Positions 46,836 through 57,363 of a stretch of DNA of 64,000 nucleotides are shown here, piece after piece. This DNA comes from Sphingobacterium sp. ML3W (GTDB lineage: Bacteria; Bacteroidota; Bacteroidia; Sphingobacteriales; Sphingobacteriaceae): the NCBI RefSeq assembly GCF_029542085.1, contig NZ_CP107036.1, forward strand, positions 3,906,001 through 3,970,000, read 5' to 3'. The notes under the pieces were generated by a model. That model had not been told where the DNA came from, did not search any database, and saw only the letters and a program-made list of their open reading frames with translations. Position numbers and translations under genes: made by a program. Position 1 is the first letter of the stretch. Every line of letters begins with the position of its first letter.

Positions 46836-47528
46836 CTAAAACTTGTAACCCAAAGAAATTCCTAATGAACGATTTCTTAGTGATCCCCCAGGTTTATAAT
46901 CGCCCCATTTTGATTCCAAATTAGCAATCCCTTTTTGAAACTCCATACCAACAAGATAATGTCCCCTGAATAGATAGTTCACTTTGGCCCGAACACCGTA
47001 ATCAAACGATTTTCCAAGAATATAATCTCCATAATCCGCTATACTGGCATCATTTTGAAACTTAATATCACCTTTCTGACCTATACCGATATCATCAATA
47101 TAGACTGTTTCTGGAGTTTTCCATTTCCCCCCTAATCCAAAGCCTATATAAGGCCCAAGTCCAAATTGCAGGTGATCGTTACCGATTGGTGAATTAAAAA
47201 CAACATCAATGGGTAATTCCAGATAGGAAGTATTAGCCTTAAAATTATTGCCCCAGCCTATGATTTTACCTTCATTTCGTTCGAAGCCCCGTTTAGCGAA
47301 TACAACCGCCGGCTCAATAGCGAAACGCTCGCTCATTCTTATCGACGGACCAATTCCTAAATACAGACCTCCGACGGATTCCGTATTTGCTTTATTACCA
47401 TCCTTGTTTTTTGCATCGATATTCGAGAAGTTCAGGCCTGCTTTCACATTCCATTTAGTTTGTGCGTGTACGAGACAGCCCCCGATCGACAAACATAACA
47501 ATAACGACAGTTTTTTGATAGTAATCAT
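46836..47528 (-). CDS. PorT-like outer membrane beta-barrel protein
   Basis: A 230-residue protein with a signal peptide ending near LVHAQTKW, then alternating strands typical of small outer membrane barrels: VKAGLNFSNIDAKN, YLGIGPSIRMSERFAIEPAV and YLELPIDVVFNSPI. The terminal segment RSLGISLGYKF ends with Phe. This matches the PorT/outer-membrane-beta-barrel family common in Bacteroidota. A specific role cannot be assigned. Confidence 0.85.
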   Translation of the reverse strand: MITIKKLSLLLCLSIGGCLVHAQTKWNVKAGLNFSNIDAKNKDGNKANTESVGGLYLGIGPSIRMSERFAIEPAVVFAKRGFERNEGKIIGWGNNFKANTSYLELPIDVVFNSPIGNDHLQFGLGPYIGFGLGGKWKTPETVYIDDIGIGQKGDIKFQNDASIADYGDYILGKSFDYGVRAKVNYLFRGHYLVGMEFQKGIANLESKWGDYKPGGSLRNRSLGISLGYKF

Positions 47529-47681
47529 AAAAGAAATAGGTTTATATAATTTTCATTGTTAACGATAAACAAATGCAAACCGCTACCATTAACCATCAAT
47601 TTACGGAATAAATACAATTTCACTGCCTATATCTGGCTTCTTTTCAGCATAAATTCAGCTAGAAGCATACTGATTTCTTTA

Positions 47682-47695
47682 CGAAAACGATTGCG
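47682..47695. promoter_or_regulatory. LacI/GalR-type operator candidate upstream of susC4
   Basis: CGAAAACGATTGCG fits the core GnAAnCGnTTnC of LacI/GalR operators. A near-identical copy, CGAAAACGATTTCG, lies at 61024-61037 upstream of the sulfatase-PL8 operon of the same locus. This copy lies 88 bp before the susC4 start. Confidence 0.55.
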
Positions 47696-47783
47696 ACGAA
47701 ATGACAGAATCGTTTATACTGAATGCTGTAAATTCACAGTACAGAAAATTCATTTTTTCATCCAATTAAATCTAACAAAGCCT

Positions 47784-50700
47784 ATGATCAAGATCCAAAA
47801 TGCATCCGTTGCGAAAAATCGCTGGGTGCAAGCGGCAATCCCATTATCCTGCCTGTTGGTCGTATCCAATCTGGCAACTTCCCACGCCGCCCCGTTGACC
47901 CCTAAATTTACACATAGCAAGCTTTCGCTAGCCATACAACAGAGTTCTATCCAAGGTAAAGTCGTAGATAGTGAAGGTAAGGCCATAGCAAATGTGACGA
48001 TCCAAATCAAAGGGACCAATCAAGCCACATCGACTAATGCAACCGGTTTTTTTGAACTCAATAGCCAACAGAAAGATGTCATCTTGGTGGTAAGAAGTAT
48101 TGGTTACAAAACCATCGAAACTGTTGCCCATGCCGGTTCACCTTTAACAATCACCCTGGATAAAGAATCTAAAGGACTTGAAGAAGTTGTCGTCGTTGGT
48201 TTCGGTACGCAGAAAAAAGAGAATGTGACAGGTTCCGTCTCCTCTGTTCAAATGTCGGAAGTCCTGGAAAGCAGGCCCGTTACCTCCCTATCTGCGGGTT
48301 TAGCAGGTCAGGCACCGGGGCTATATGTCAATCAAGGTTCAGGTAGACCGGGGAGCGATGGTGGTACTCTTCGGGTACGTGGTCAGGGAACATTAAACAA
48401 TTCGAATCCACTTGTTGTGATCGACGGTGTTATCGGTGATATGAATCTAATCAATCCACAGGACGTCGAAAGTATGTCGGTATTGAAAGACGCAGCTTCA
48501 GCTTCCATCTATGGTTCACGCGCAGCCAATGGTGTTATCCTCATCACGACGAAAAAGGGAAAGACCGAACAGTTTAAGGTTACCTATAATAATTATTTCT
48601 CTAGCCAGAAACCTTCCAATACCATCCAAATGGTTTCCAACTATGCCAATTATATGGAGCTGATTAATGAAGGGTACAAAAATGGCGATCCAAATGCGAA
48701 ACCTACATTTTCACAGGAAAAAATAGATCTTTGGCGACAAAATTCAGGGCAAGATCCGTTGAAATATCCCAATTCAGACTGGGTGTCTGAACTATTTCAA
48801 AATAAGATCAGCCAAAACCACAATCTGTCCTTTACAGGTGGAAGTGAAAAAATTAAATTTTTCGGTTCCTATGGTCTATTAAATAATCCCGGTGTTATTG
48901 AACAAGCTACCTACAAACGTCATACTGGTCGCATCAACCTCGAAGCCGATGTAAAACCCTGGCTTACGCTTGGAGCGAATATCAATGGTGTCGTCTCAAA
49001 GACCGATATCGGCACCAATATCATTGATGATGTATTCACCTTTGCGGGAGCGAGTACCCCAGGTATGGTGCTAAGGGCTCCGGACGGCCGGTTTGGTTCG
49101 CCCAGCAATCCGGAAGAGAACCCGCAATCCAACAATGTGCTTCACCGCCTCTATGCTCAAAAAGGCAATATTAATAAGAATCGTTTTGTATCCCGATTTT
49201 ATGGAAAGTTAAAGCCTATTGAAGGCCTTTCTATCGAAGGATCGTACACCTATACTTATGACGACGATTTTATCTATTCGCAGCCTGTGTTCAACGATCG
49301 TTGGGACTTCTTGACTAATACCGTCGCCACCGCTGGCACTGGGCGTTCCTCTGTTACCAACGAGTCTGTTAAATCATATCGTTATTATATGGACGGAGTT
49401 GCCAAATACAAGAATAAGCTATTTGATAAATTAAATTATGAAGTGATGGTAGGTGCCAGCCAGGAATATTTTAAAGATGGTTGGTTTGCGGCATCCAAAC
49501 TGGATCTTGTCGATCCTTCACTGACGGTGTTAAATGCGGCGACAATGGATGCTTCCGCCTCCGGCAACACCACGGATTGGGCCATGCGCTCCTTCTTTGG
49601 GCGACTCAACCTCTCCTGGGATGATAAATACCTCTTGGAAGCCAATCTCCGTACCGACGGTTCATCGCGCTTTATGACAGGAAAAAGCAGATGGGGTACC
49701 TTCCCTTCGGCATCTTTCGGATGGAAAATCTCTTCCGAAGATTTCTACGATGTCAAATGGATGCCAAGTCTTAAATTCCGTGCCTCCTATGGTGCATTGG
49801 GCAACAATGGTACTTCAGACGCATCTTTCCGCAGAGACGCTAATATTAACAACTACGAATATCAGACACTATACAATCCGGCCAATTACATCCTGAACAA
49901 TCAGCTTTATGTCGGATTTGCCCAGACTGTCTTGAGCAACCCTTTATTGACCTGGGAAAATACCTATATCCTGAATGCGGGTCTGGATTTTGACCTCTTC
50001 AATTACAAATTGAGCGGTTCAATTGATGTTTTCAATAAAGTAACAGACAATATCCTGATCGACCTACCAGCACCTTTAGTTGTCGGAAATGCAAGCATAC
50101 CACGTACCAACGCAGCAAAAGTCCGCAATAATGGTATCGAACTTAACCTCAACTACCGCGACAAAATTGGGGATGATTTCAAATTCAACATCGGTGGTAA
50201 CTTCACCTTCATTGACAATAAAGTGGTCAAATTTAAAGGCAACGACAAATCTATTTCAGGAGCGAATCTTTTACAAGAGGGCTATGCCATCAACACGCAG
50301 TATATTTTGTTGACCGATCGCATCTTGCAGACAGACGCAGACATGCAACTCGTACAACAAATGATCGACAATGCTCCTACTGATCCAAATACAAACCAAA
50401 AAGTAAACCCATTTGCCTCCTATGGGACACCAAAGAAAGGCGATTTACTCTATAAGGACGCCAATGGCGATGGCATCATTAACGACAATGACCGGGTACC
50501 TGTCGGGCATGGTACTGCGCCAAGGATCACTTATGGCTTTAATATGGGATTTGATTATAAAGGTTTTGACTTTTCGGTTTTTCTACAGGGTAATGCAGGC
50601 AATAAGGCTATTTGGATAGATAATTATTACACACCAACTGTACGTTGGGGCTACCAGATCAACCAGGAAATCGCGGATGGCAGATGGACAGATGGAGCTA

Positions 50701-50987
50701 CTGATGCCAAATATCCACGACTCTTGCCATACACAGATACAAGAAACACCAGAAACAGTGATTTCTGGTTACAGAACAAAGCTTTTATCCGTGTAAAAAA
50801 TATCCAACTCGGCTACACCATTCCGAATGAGATTACCAAACGGATCCAGGTTCAGAATCTACGTGTTTTTGGATCGCTGGAAAATTTCTGGACGATTACT
50901 AGTTACAAAGGGTTCGACCCCGAGGTGAGTGGCACCAATTACCCAACAATGAAACAGGCTGTCTTCGGTCTTAGTTTAACATTTTAA
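47784..50987 (+). CDS. SusC/RagA-family TonB-linked outer membrane receptor of the chondroitin-type PUL (susC4)
   Basis: A 1067-residue SusC-type receptor from the ATG at 47784; an upstream in-frame start would add 76 residues of non-signal sequence. The signal MIKIQNASVAKNRWVQAAIP continues to TSHAAPLTP. A regulatory-like domain follows (SSIQGKVVDSEGKAIANVTI), then GLEEVVVVGFGTQKKENVTG, a plug with PLVVIDGVIGDMNLINPQDV and ASASIYGSRAANGVILITT, and a barrel ending VFGLSLTF. It belongs to a different SusC branch from susC1-3. It opens the locus with lyases, GH88 and sulfatase, so it most likely imports glycosaminoglycan oligosaccharides. Confidence 0.95.
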   Translation: MIKIQNASVAKNRWVQAAIPLSCLLVVSNLATSHAAPLTPKFTHSKLSLAIQQSSIQGKVVDSEGKAIANVTIQIKGTNQATSTNATGFFELNSQQKDVILVVRSIGYKTIETVAHAGSPLTITLDKESKGLEEVVVVGFGTQKKENVTGSVSSVQMSEVLESRPVTSLSAGLAGQAPGLYVNQGSGRPGSDGGTLRVRGQGTLNNSNPLVVIDGVIGDMNLINPQDVESMSVLKDAASASIYGSRAANGVILITTKKGKTEQFKVTYNNYFSSQKPSNTIQMVSNYANYMELINEGYKNGDPNAKPTFSQEKIDLWRQNSGQDPLKYPNSDWVSELFQNKISQNHNLSFTGGSEKIKFFGSYGLLNNPGVIEQATYKRHTGRINLEADVKPWLTLGANINGVVSKTDIGTNIIDDVFTFAGASTPGMVLRAPDGRFGSPSNPEENPQSNNVLHRLYAQKGNINKNRFVSRFYGKLKPIEGLSIEGSYTYTYDDDFIYSQPVFNDRWDFLTNTVATAGTGRSSVTNESVKSYRYYMDGVAKYKNKLFDKLNYEVMVGASQEYFKDGWFAASKLDLVDPSLTVLNAATMDASASGNTTDWAMRSFFGRLNLSWDDKYLLEANLRTDGSSRFMTGKSRWGTFPSASFGWKISSEDFYDVKWMPSLKFRASYGALGNNGTSDASFRRDANINNYEYQTLYNPANYILNNQLYVGFAQTVLSNPLLTWENTYILNAGLDFDLFNYKLSGSIDVFNKVTDNILIDLPAPLVVGNASIPRTNAAKVRNNGIELNLNYRDKIGDDFKFNIGGNFTFIDNKVVKFKGNDKSISGANLLQEGYAINTQYILLTDRILQTDADMQLVQQMIDNAPTDPNTNQKVNPFASYGTPKKGDLLYKDANGDGIINDNDRVPVGHGTAPRITYGFNMGFDYKGFDFSVFLQGNAGNKAIWIDNYYTPTVRWGYQINQEIADGRWTDGATDAKYPRLLPYTDTRNTRNSDFWLQNKAFIRVKNIQLGYTIPNEITKRIQVQNLRVFGSLENFWTITSYKGFDPEVSGTNYPTMKQAVFGLSLTF

Positions 50988-51000
50988 GTTGTCAAATATC

Positions 51001-52704
51001 ATGAAAAAGATTTCACTACTCATAGCTGGATGCATTGCATTATCATCTTGTTATAAGCTCGATACAACACCTTACAGTCAGGTCAGTGCCGATACATTCT
51101 GGCAAAATGAAGACCAGGCGCTCGCTGGCATATTAGGTTGTTATAATGATCTAAAAAAGGAAGCGACCTTCGGTTTACAATTTTCTTATGATGGGCTCAG
51201 TGATATTGGGCTGGGCTATGATCCTCCAGGCCTAGGCGAAGTCATCAGCGGTACATTTACAGACCGCTCATCCGTTATTGTGGAAAGGTGGCAGGCCGGA
51301 TATGACCTGATCCAGCGCTGTAACCATGCCATCGCCCATATTCAGCCGATGACCATAGAAAAAGCCAAACAGGAAGGTTTTATTGCCGAAGCAAAATTTC
51401 TCCGTGCGCTAATGTATTTTCAATTGACAAACCTTTATGGAGCTTTGCCAATATATGACGAGACAGTTGATCTGAACAGAGATTTTAGTTCACTCAAAAA
51501 TAGCCGTTCTTCCGTTGAAGATGTCAAGAAATTCATCCTTGCGGACCTCAACTATGCTATCGATAAATTACCTGTAACGTATGACGCAAAACACTATGGT
51601 CGAATCACAAAGGGTGCAGCCTATGCTTTGAGAGGCAAAGTAGCCCTGTACAATAAAGATTGGACATCAGCAATCCGGGATTTTGAAGAAATTGTCTATA
51701 ACAAAACCAACACTTACGGTTATAACCTCAGTGCTAATTATGCGGCATTGTTTACCATGGAAGGGGATCAGGCTCCTGAAATGATCTTTGCTATACAGAA
51801 CATGGGCGGAACAGGATTTCCTTATGGCATGCCTATGGCTTTCTATATGGGAACGAGATCAACTTTTGGCAGTGACTGGAACAACTGTATGCCAAGCACA
51901 CGGCTTGCAGACCGTTACGAAAACCGAGACGGAAGTCCGTTCAACTGGAATGACCATTTCCCAAATTATAATGCAGACAATGCCGTTAAAAAACAAGCGA
52001 TGGAATCCACACAATCGGGTGGTGTGCTGACAAAGGTACCCGACACAGCCAAGCTACGTCAGATCTATGCCAACCGGGATCCACGGATGAATCAAACACT
52101 TATTGTCCCTTATTCACACTACTTGGGCTGGAACGCCAACAAAGAACGTGACATGCAGTTTATTCTTGCAACAGGGGTAAATGAAAATTTCGGGCAGATC
52201 CGTAATAATCGGGGCTGGTATACCTACCTATGGCGCAAATTCGTACCTGAAGGCAATCTGAAAGGAGCGATTACCGATCGTGCTCATACACCGATCAATT
52301 TCCCGATCCTTCGTTTGGCAGATGTGCTTCTGATGCTTTCCGAAGCCTATAATGAAACCAATCAGCTGGACAAGGCAATCACGGAACTGAATAAGGTACG
52401 TACACGTTCGAAAATGCCTGCACTGAATAGCGGCAGTTCATTCCTGGTCGTGAACAGTAAAGCGGAAATGAGTAAACGTATCCAACACGAACGCGCAGTA
52501 GAATTAGCAGGCGAAGGATGGCGCTATTTTGATCTCAAGCGTTGGAATCTACTGGAAGATGTGTCGAAGGGCATTATTGAAAAAGGTGTTACTGGCGACA
52601 ATCTCGTTACCAGAGGGTATCAACCCCGACATAAGCTTTGGCCGGTACCGGGACAAGAAATAGAGATGAACGCGGCACTTCTGCCACAAAATCAAGATTG
52701 GTAA
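51001..52704 (+). CDS. SusD/RagB-family lipoprotein of the chondroitin-type PUL (susD4)
   Basis: A 567-residue SusD, started at the ATG at 51001 for its lipoprotein signal (MKKISLLIAGCIALSSCYKL, lipidated Cys17). Classic SusD features include SADTFWQNEDQALAGILGCY, AEAKFLRALMYFQLTNLYGA and the C-terminal RIQHERAVELAGEGWRYFDL followed by KRWNLLEDV and a WPVPGQEIEMNAAL ending. It lies 13 bp after susC4 and should bind the polymer or oligosaccharide at the cell surface. Confidence 0.95.
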   Translation: MKKISLLIAGCIALSSCYKLDTTPYSQVSADTFWQNEDQALAGILGCYNDLKKEATFGLQFSYDGLSDIGLGYDPPGLGEVISGTFTDRSSVIVERWQAGYDLIQRCNHAIAHIQPMTIEKAKQEGFIAEAKFLRALMYFQLTNLYGALPIYDETVDLNRDFSSLKNSRSSVEDVKKFILADLNYAIDKLPVTYDAKHYGRITKGAAYALRGKVALYNKDWTSAIRDFEEIVYNKTNTYGYNLSANYAALFTMEGDQAPEMIFAIQNMGGTGFPYGMPMAFYMGTRSTFGSDWNNCMPSTRLADRYENRDGSPFNWNDHFPNYNADNAVKKQAMESTQSGGVLTKVPDTAKLRQIYANRDPRMNQTLIVPYSHYLGWNANKERDMQFILATGVNENFGQIRNNRGWYTYLWRKFVPEGNLKGAITDRAHTPINFPILRLADVLLMLSEAYNETNQLDKAITELNKVRTRSKMPALNSGSSFLVVNSKAEMSKRIQHERAVELAGEGWRYFDLKRWNLLEDVSKGIIEKGVTGDNLVTRGYQPRHKLWPVPGQEIEMNAALLPQNQDW

Positions 52705-52706
52705 AC

Positions 52707-54629
52707 ATGAGAATATATCTAATCCTATTCTTCTTTCTCAGTAGTCTCTCTTTTCAGAGGCTACTGGGAAAAGAATTAAAGCTACTCACAGGCACTTTTA
52801 AACAGGAAGATCTCAAGATCAACCTGAGCCGGGATAAGTCCTGGATTCCCTATCCAAGTTATTCCGATCGTAAGGCATGGGATCAGCTGATAGCACCCTT
52901 CCGGGAGCAGGTTGTTGCGAAAGGCGACAAAGCACTCGACTATCAATGGCAGGTGGTCAAGGCAACAGATTATCTGGAATATGAACGCTCAGGCAACCGC
53001 GGCATGATGGAAAAGCCGATGAACGAAAACTGTACCGCGCTTACAAACTTGCTATTAGCTGAGCTAGCTGAGGGGAAAGGACGTTATATCGATCAGATTT
53101 TAAACGGTACCTGGCACATGACCGAGATGTCTACCTGGTCATTATCGGCACACCTACCAGCTTTCCAATCCAGCAAAAGATCCCTACCACAAGAACGGAC
53201 ACATGTCATTGACCTCATGGCCGGCGATGTAGGATCCTTACTTTCGTGGATACATTATTTCTTTCGGGACACCTTCAATACTATCAATCCGGAAATTAGT
53301 CTACGCTTAAAACAGCACATCCAACAACGCATTATACAGCCTTATCTGGACCGCAATGATATGTGGTGGCAGGGCTTTGAACTCAAAGGAAACCAATTGG
53401 TCAACAACTGGAATCCCTGGTGCAATTTTAATGTGCTCACCTGCCTGCTGCTGATAGAAGACAATCCGGATGTTCAACTGACTGGCATCTATAAAACAAT
53501 GACTTCGGTCGATCGCTTTATAGATTATATCAAAAAAGATGGTGCCTGTGAGGAAGGTCCATCCTATTGGGGGCACGCCGCCGGTAAATTGTACGATTAC
53601 CTCAAGATCCTTTCCCTGGCAACACAAAACAAGGTCAGTATCTTCGACAAGCCGCTTATCCGTGATATGGGTGAATACATCGCACAATCGTATATCGGTG
53701 GTGACAGATGGGTGGTCAATTTTGCCGATGCCTCAGCCAAAGGCGGTGGAGATCCTCTTCTCATCTATCGTTATGGGCAAGATGTACATAGTACTGAAAT
53801 GATGCAATTTGCGCGATACATGACAGATCTTGGTGGTAAAGGTGCGGACTTTAGACCCTCACGGGATATCTTCCGTGCATTTGAAGATCTACGCTGTTTT
53901 CCGCAGCTTAAGCACACACAGGCAGCACTTCCACAAAATGCATTTAAGTGGTATCCGGAAACGCAGTTTCTCTATCTGAAAAAGGAAGGTTTTTTCTTCG
54001 CCGCCAAAGGTGGTTTTAATAATGAGAGCCACAACCATAACGATGTCGGGAGCTTTATTCTATACCAGGATCAGCAACCCCTTTTTATTGATGCGGGTGT
54101 AGGAACTTACACGAAGAAAACATTTAGTGACGATCGCTATAGTATCTGGACCATGCAGGGTGCCTACCACAACCTTCCACAGATCAATGGTACTGATCAG
54201 GCGTTCGGCAAAGAGTACAAGGCCGAAAATGTGGTATTCCTACATGAACAAAATAAATTCCAGCTCGATATCGGGAAAGCCTATCCAAGAACAGCCAATA
54301 TCGAACATTGGAATAGAAGTTACCGCCTTGCAGCTGACGGTCTGACCATAGCGGACGAGTTTAAGATCAGCAATCCAACACAGGCAAATATAATCCACTT
54401 TTTGGTTGCAAAAGAGCCAAAGATTACAAAGGGAGTAATAACCTTAGGTGATGGTCTGGCAGTGCTTCATTTTAACGATGGACAGTTTGTTGCTTCCTAC
54501 GAATCTATTCCGCAGGACGACCCACGTCTGAGCCAGGTATGGGGTGAGCGGCTTTACCGCATCAGCCTCAAGGCCAAAAGCATTAAATCGACAGGAAAAT
54601 ATAATTTTATCATTAAAAAAGCCAAATGA
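52707..54629 (+). CDS. Heparinase II/III-family exported polysaccharide lyase-like protein
   Basis: A 640-residue protein starting at the ATG two bases after the susD4 stop, with signal MRIYLILFFFLSSLSFQRLL. An N-terminal (alpha/alpha) toroid covers about residues 60-390 (WNPWCNFNVLTCLLLIEDNP, DGACEEGPSYWGHAAGKLYD). A beta-sandwich heparinase II/III domain follows, with GGFNNESHNHNDVGSFILYQ carrying the conserved His residues and DDRYSIWTMQGAYHNLPQIN. Relatives cleave uronic-acid polysaccharides such as heparan, hyaluronan or alginate by beta-elimination. In this locus a glycosaminoglycan lyase role is likely, but the subfamily is not fixed. Confidence 0.88.
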   Translation: MRIYLILFFFLSSLSFQRLLGKELKLLTGTFKQEDLKINLSRDKSWIPYPSYSDRKAWDQLIAPFREQVVAKGDKALDYQWQVVKATDYLEYERSGNRGMMEKPMNENCTALTNLLLAELAEGKGRYIDQILNGTWHMTEMSTWSLSAHLPAFQSSKRSLPQERTHVIDLMAGDVGSLLSWIHYFFRDTFNTINPEISLRLKQHIQQRIIQPYLDRNDMWWQGFELKGNQLVNNWNPWCNFNVLTCLLLIEDNPDVQLTGIYKTMTSVDRFIDYIKKDGACEEGPSYWGHAAGKLYDYLKILSLATQNKVSIFDKPLIRDMGEYIAQSYIGGDRWVVNFADASAKGGGDPLLIYRYGQDVHSTEMMQFARYMTDLGGKGADFRPSRDIFRAFEDLRCFPQLKHTQAALPQNAFKWYPETQFLYLKKEGFFFAAKGGFNNESHNHNDVGSFILYQDQQPLFIDAGVGTYTKKTFSDDRYSIWTMQGAYHNLPQINGTDQAFGKEYKAENVVFLHEQNKFQLDIGKAYPRTANIEHWNRSYRLAADGLTIADEFKISNPTQANIIHFLVAKEPKITKGVITLGDGLAVLHFNDGQFVASYESIPQDDPRLSQVWGERLYRISLKAKSIKSTGKYNFIIKKAK

Positions 54630-55888
54630 AAAGAAGAAATTGGATTCAAGCCGTAACATTAACTACTGCAGGAGCACTAATGAACAGCTCCCTGCTTGGT
54701 CGTAGTCAATCCATTGGCTCAACGGCGCAACCTTCTACTGACGATCGTGCGTATTGGGTGTCTATTTTAACAAAAATGGCCAGCCCTATTCTCGATCGTA
54801 TCAGCAAAGAGCGTTTTCGCGCGGAGATGCCAATTGTTAAAAGTGAAACTTATGACTATATAGATCCCAGTGTGGGTTATTTGGAAGCCTTTGGCCGATT
54901 ATTGTCCGGTATGGCTCCATGGTTGGCCCTGCCAGACGATAAAACCGCAGAAGGGAAGATACGCACTCAATTTAAACAACAAGCCTTACTGGGCATACAA
55001 CATGGTGTAAATCCTGCTTCGGCAGATTATTTCTCCTGGCGTAGCAAATCCAAGCAACCTCTGGTTGATGCAGCACATTTAGCGCAGGCATTTATGCGTG
55101 CCCCAAAAGCATTATGGGATCCGCTGCCGCAAGCAACAAAGCAACAGGTCATTACCGAATTCAAACACTTACGCTGGATCAAACCCAACGAAAGCAACTG
55201 GCTTTTGTTTGCCGCGATGACCGAAACTTTTCTCTACAGTATCGGTGAAGACTGTGCCCGTGATAAAATAGACTATGCGGTAAACAAATTTGATCAGGAA
55301 TGGTACGTCGGCGACGGATGGTATAGTGATGGTGCGCGATTTAGCTTTGATCATTACAATGGTTATGTCATCCATTGCATGCAAGTGGAGACCTTAAGAA
55401 ATAATCTTAGTGCTGATGCGAAGTACCAACCCATGTATGACCGCGCTTACAAACGTATGCAACGTTATGCACATCATCTGGAGCGCATGATTTCACCTGA
55501 AGGCACCTACCCTGTTGTTGGGCGGAGTGCAACGTATAGAAATGCAGCCTTTCAACCGCTCGCTGCAGTCGCACTCGATGGAAAGCTCCCCACGGATCTC
55601 TCCAATGGGCAAGTACGCGCGGCATTGACAGCAGTCCTCAAGCACATCTATGCTGATCGCATTTTTCATGAGGATGGTTGGATGGCCCTCGGATTTCTCA
55701 ATGCCGATCAGGGAAATATAGCAGACAGTTATACCAACTCGGGTTCGCTCTATACTGCTTCCCTCTCATTTCTACCCTTAGGGCTTCCGCCAACGCATGC
55801 TTTTTGGTCTGACGCTGCTGCGCAATGGAGCTCACAAAAAGCTTTTGCAGGTTTACCCTTTCCAAAAGATTATTACGTAACTTACTAG
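54626..55888 (+). CDS. DUF2264 family protein, exported (possible glycoside hydrolase)
   Basis: A 420-residue DUF2264 protein that overlaps the heparinase-like gene by 4 bases (ATGA), implying coupled translation. The N-terminus MKRRNWIQAVTLTTAGALMN resembles a twin-arginine signal. The body is an (alpha/alpha) barrel with QALLGIQHGVNPASADYFSW, KPNESNWLLFAAMTETFLYS and DGARFSFDHYNGYVIHCMQV, all typical of the family. From memory, some DUF2264 proteins have been classed as beta-glucuronidases (GH154); that would fit removal of saturated glucuronic acid ends here. This function is inference. Confidence 0.85.
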   Translation: MKRRNWIQAVTLTTAGALMNSSLLGRSQSIGSTAQPSTDDRAYWVSILTKMASPILDRISKERFRAEMPIVKSETYDYIDPSVGYLEAFGRLLSGMAPWLALPDDKTAEGKIRTQFKQQALLGIQHGVNPASADYFSWRSKSKQPLVDAAHLAQAFMRAPKALWDPLPQATKQQVITEFKHLRWIKPNESNWLLFAAMTETFLYSIGEDCARDKIDYAVNKFDQEWYVGDGWYSDGARFSFDHYNGYVIHCMQVETLRNNLSADAKYQPMYDRAYKRMQRYAHHLERMISPEGTYPVVGRSATYRNAAFQPLAAVALDGKLPTDLSNGQVRAALTAVLKHIYADRIFHEDGWMALGFLNADQGNIADSYTNSGSLYTASLSFLPLGLPPTHAFWSDAAAQWSSQKAFAGLPFPKDYYVTY

Positions 55889-56020
55889 GAATATACGCTG
55901 TTATGAAACTATCGAAAGTAACATGAGCCGAGTAAACCGAAGGCAGCGTGAAACAAGTGAACCAAACGAAGAGAGTTCATGAATACCCTAATCATAAAAT
56001 AATAGATGAACAAATAATTT
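55889..56020. other. Gap between the DUF2264 and GH88 genes
   Basis: 132 bases with two overlapping tiny frames (an ATGA junction near 55922) too short and odd in composition to call a gene. No terminator is visible, so GH88 may still be part of the susC4 operon. Confidence 0.4.
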
Positions 56021-57283
56021 ATGCAGATGAAAAAAAGAAAAACCAGTTTAAAAACAATCCTTCTTATCGCTTCTGGGCTTTTTGCGCTCAGCTTTATCGA
56101 CCAAAAGCCAAACTTCATCGATGCTAGCTTCAACGCTGCAGAGAAACAATATCAATTTTTGGCCAAAGAAGCTGACAAAGACCATAAGTTCCCACGTACA
56201 TTGACTCCTTCCGGACAATTGCGCGGAACCGATGAATGGGATTGGACAGGAGGTTTTTTCCCTGGCTCACTATGGTATATCTACAACCACACACACAATA
56301 AAGAAACGGAGAAAGAAGCGATAAAATGGACCGAAGCACTCGAAAAAGCGAAGGACTTGGACCAACATCACGATATTGGTTTTGTCATGTATTGTTCCTA
56401 TGGCACGGCAATTAAATACCTCAAGGATCAGAAAAAAATTGCCGATTATAAAGCCATCCTTGTCCATTCAGCCAATACCGCATTAAAGCGCTTTAACCCA
56501 CAGGTCGGTGTCATCAAGTCATGGAATGAGAAAAAGTCATGGGATGGCAAAACACTTTGGAAATACCCGGTCATCATTGACAATATGATGAACCTAGAAA
56601 TGCTGTGTTACGTTTCGGATCTGACAGGTGATCCTAAATATAAAGATGTGGCCATCAGTCATGCAACACAAACCATGAAAAACCATTTCCGCACAGACTA
56701 TAGCACCTACCATGTTGTAGACTATGATGCCAGCGGAAAAGCAATCCATCAACAGACAAATCAGGGGTATGCCGATAATTCAACCTGGGCACGTGGACAG
56801 GCATGGGCTATCTACGGATTTACCATGATGTATCGGGAGACAAAAAAACCAGAGTTTCTCAAAACAGCACAGGCAGCAGCTAAATTTTACATGACCCACA
56901 AAAATCTTCCAAAAGATAAAATCCCTTACTGGGATTTCAATGCTGGACAACAGGGATATAAATCAGATGCGGATTTTTCAACGTTAAAGCTCAATTACGT
57001 CCCTCGTGATGCCTCAGCAGCAGCCATTGTCGCTTCGGCACTCGTTGAACTATCTACCTTAACTTCTGGAGCAGAAAGTAAATCCTATTTAGCTTTTGCC
57101 AAGGAAAGTCTACAGACACTATCAGGAGCAGGTTATTTTGCCAAATACGCAAGCAACGGAGGTTTCTTGCTCAAACATAGTGTTGGCAGTCTGCCCCATC
57201 ACTCCGAAATTGATGTCCCTTTGACCTATGCAGATTATTATTATCTCGAAGGTCTAACTCGATTGGAACAACTCAAAAAATAA
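56021..57283 (+). CDS. GH88 unsaturated glucuronyl (chondroitin disaccharide) hydrolase, exported
   Basis: A 420-residue glycoside hydrolase family 88 protein; ATG at 56021, with 56027 an equally good start. A signal/anchor segment TILLIASGLFALSF is followed by the (alpha/alpha)6 barrel. Key motifs are RGTDEWDWTGGFFPGSLWYI, HHDIGFVMYCSYGTAIKYL with Asp118, and WKYPVIIDNMMNLEML with Asp187, matching the two catalytic acidic residues of unsaturated glucuronyl hydrolases; STWARGQAW follows. The enzyme hydrates and splits the 4,5-unsaturated uronic acid left by lyases, so it works directly downstream of PL8 and heparinase-type products. Confidence 0.95.
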   Translation: MQMKKRKTSLKTILLIASGLFALSFIDQKPNFIDASFNAAEKQYQFLAKEADKDHKFPRTLTPSGQLRGTDEWDWTGGFFPGSLWYIYNHTHNKETEKEAIKWTEALEKAKDLDQHHDIGFVMYCSYGTAIKYLKDQKKIADYKAILVHSANTALKRFNPQVGVIKSWNEKKSWDGKTLWKYPVIIDNMMNLEMLCYVSDLTGDPKYKDVAISHATQTMKNHFRTDYSTYHVVDYDASGKAIHQQTNQGYADNSTWARGQAWAIYGFTMMYRETKKPEFLKTAQAAAKFYMTHKNLPKDKIPYWDFNAGQQGYKSDADFSTLKLNYVPRDASAAAIVASALVELSTLTSGAESKSYLAFAKESLQTLSGAGYFAKYASNGGFLLKHSVGSLPHHSEIDVPLTYADYYYLEGLTRLEQLKK

Positions 57284-57363
57284 TAAAAATAGGCTGTATC
57301 AAAAGCTGATTTTGGGCAAGCAACGCCAATTAATATTTTGAAACCTCAGTTTCACGAATGAAC

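Noticed and set aside
55889..56020. Two tiny overlapping frames between DUF2264 and GH88
   Set aside because: Seven and nineteen codons only, no signal or family features, and no conserved context visible.
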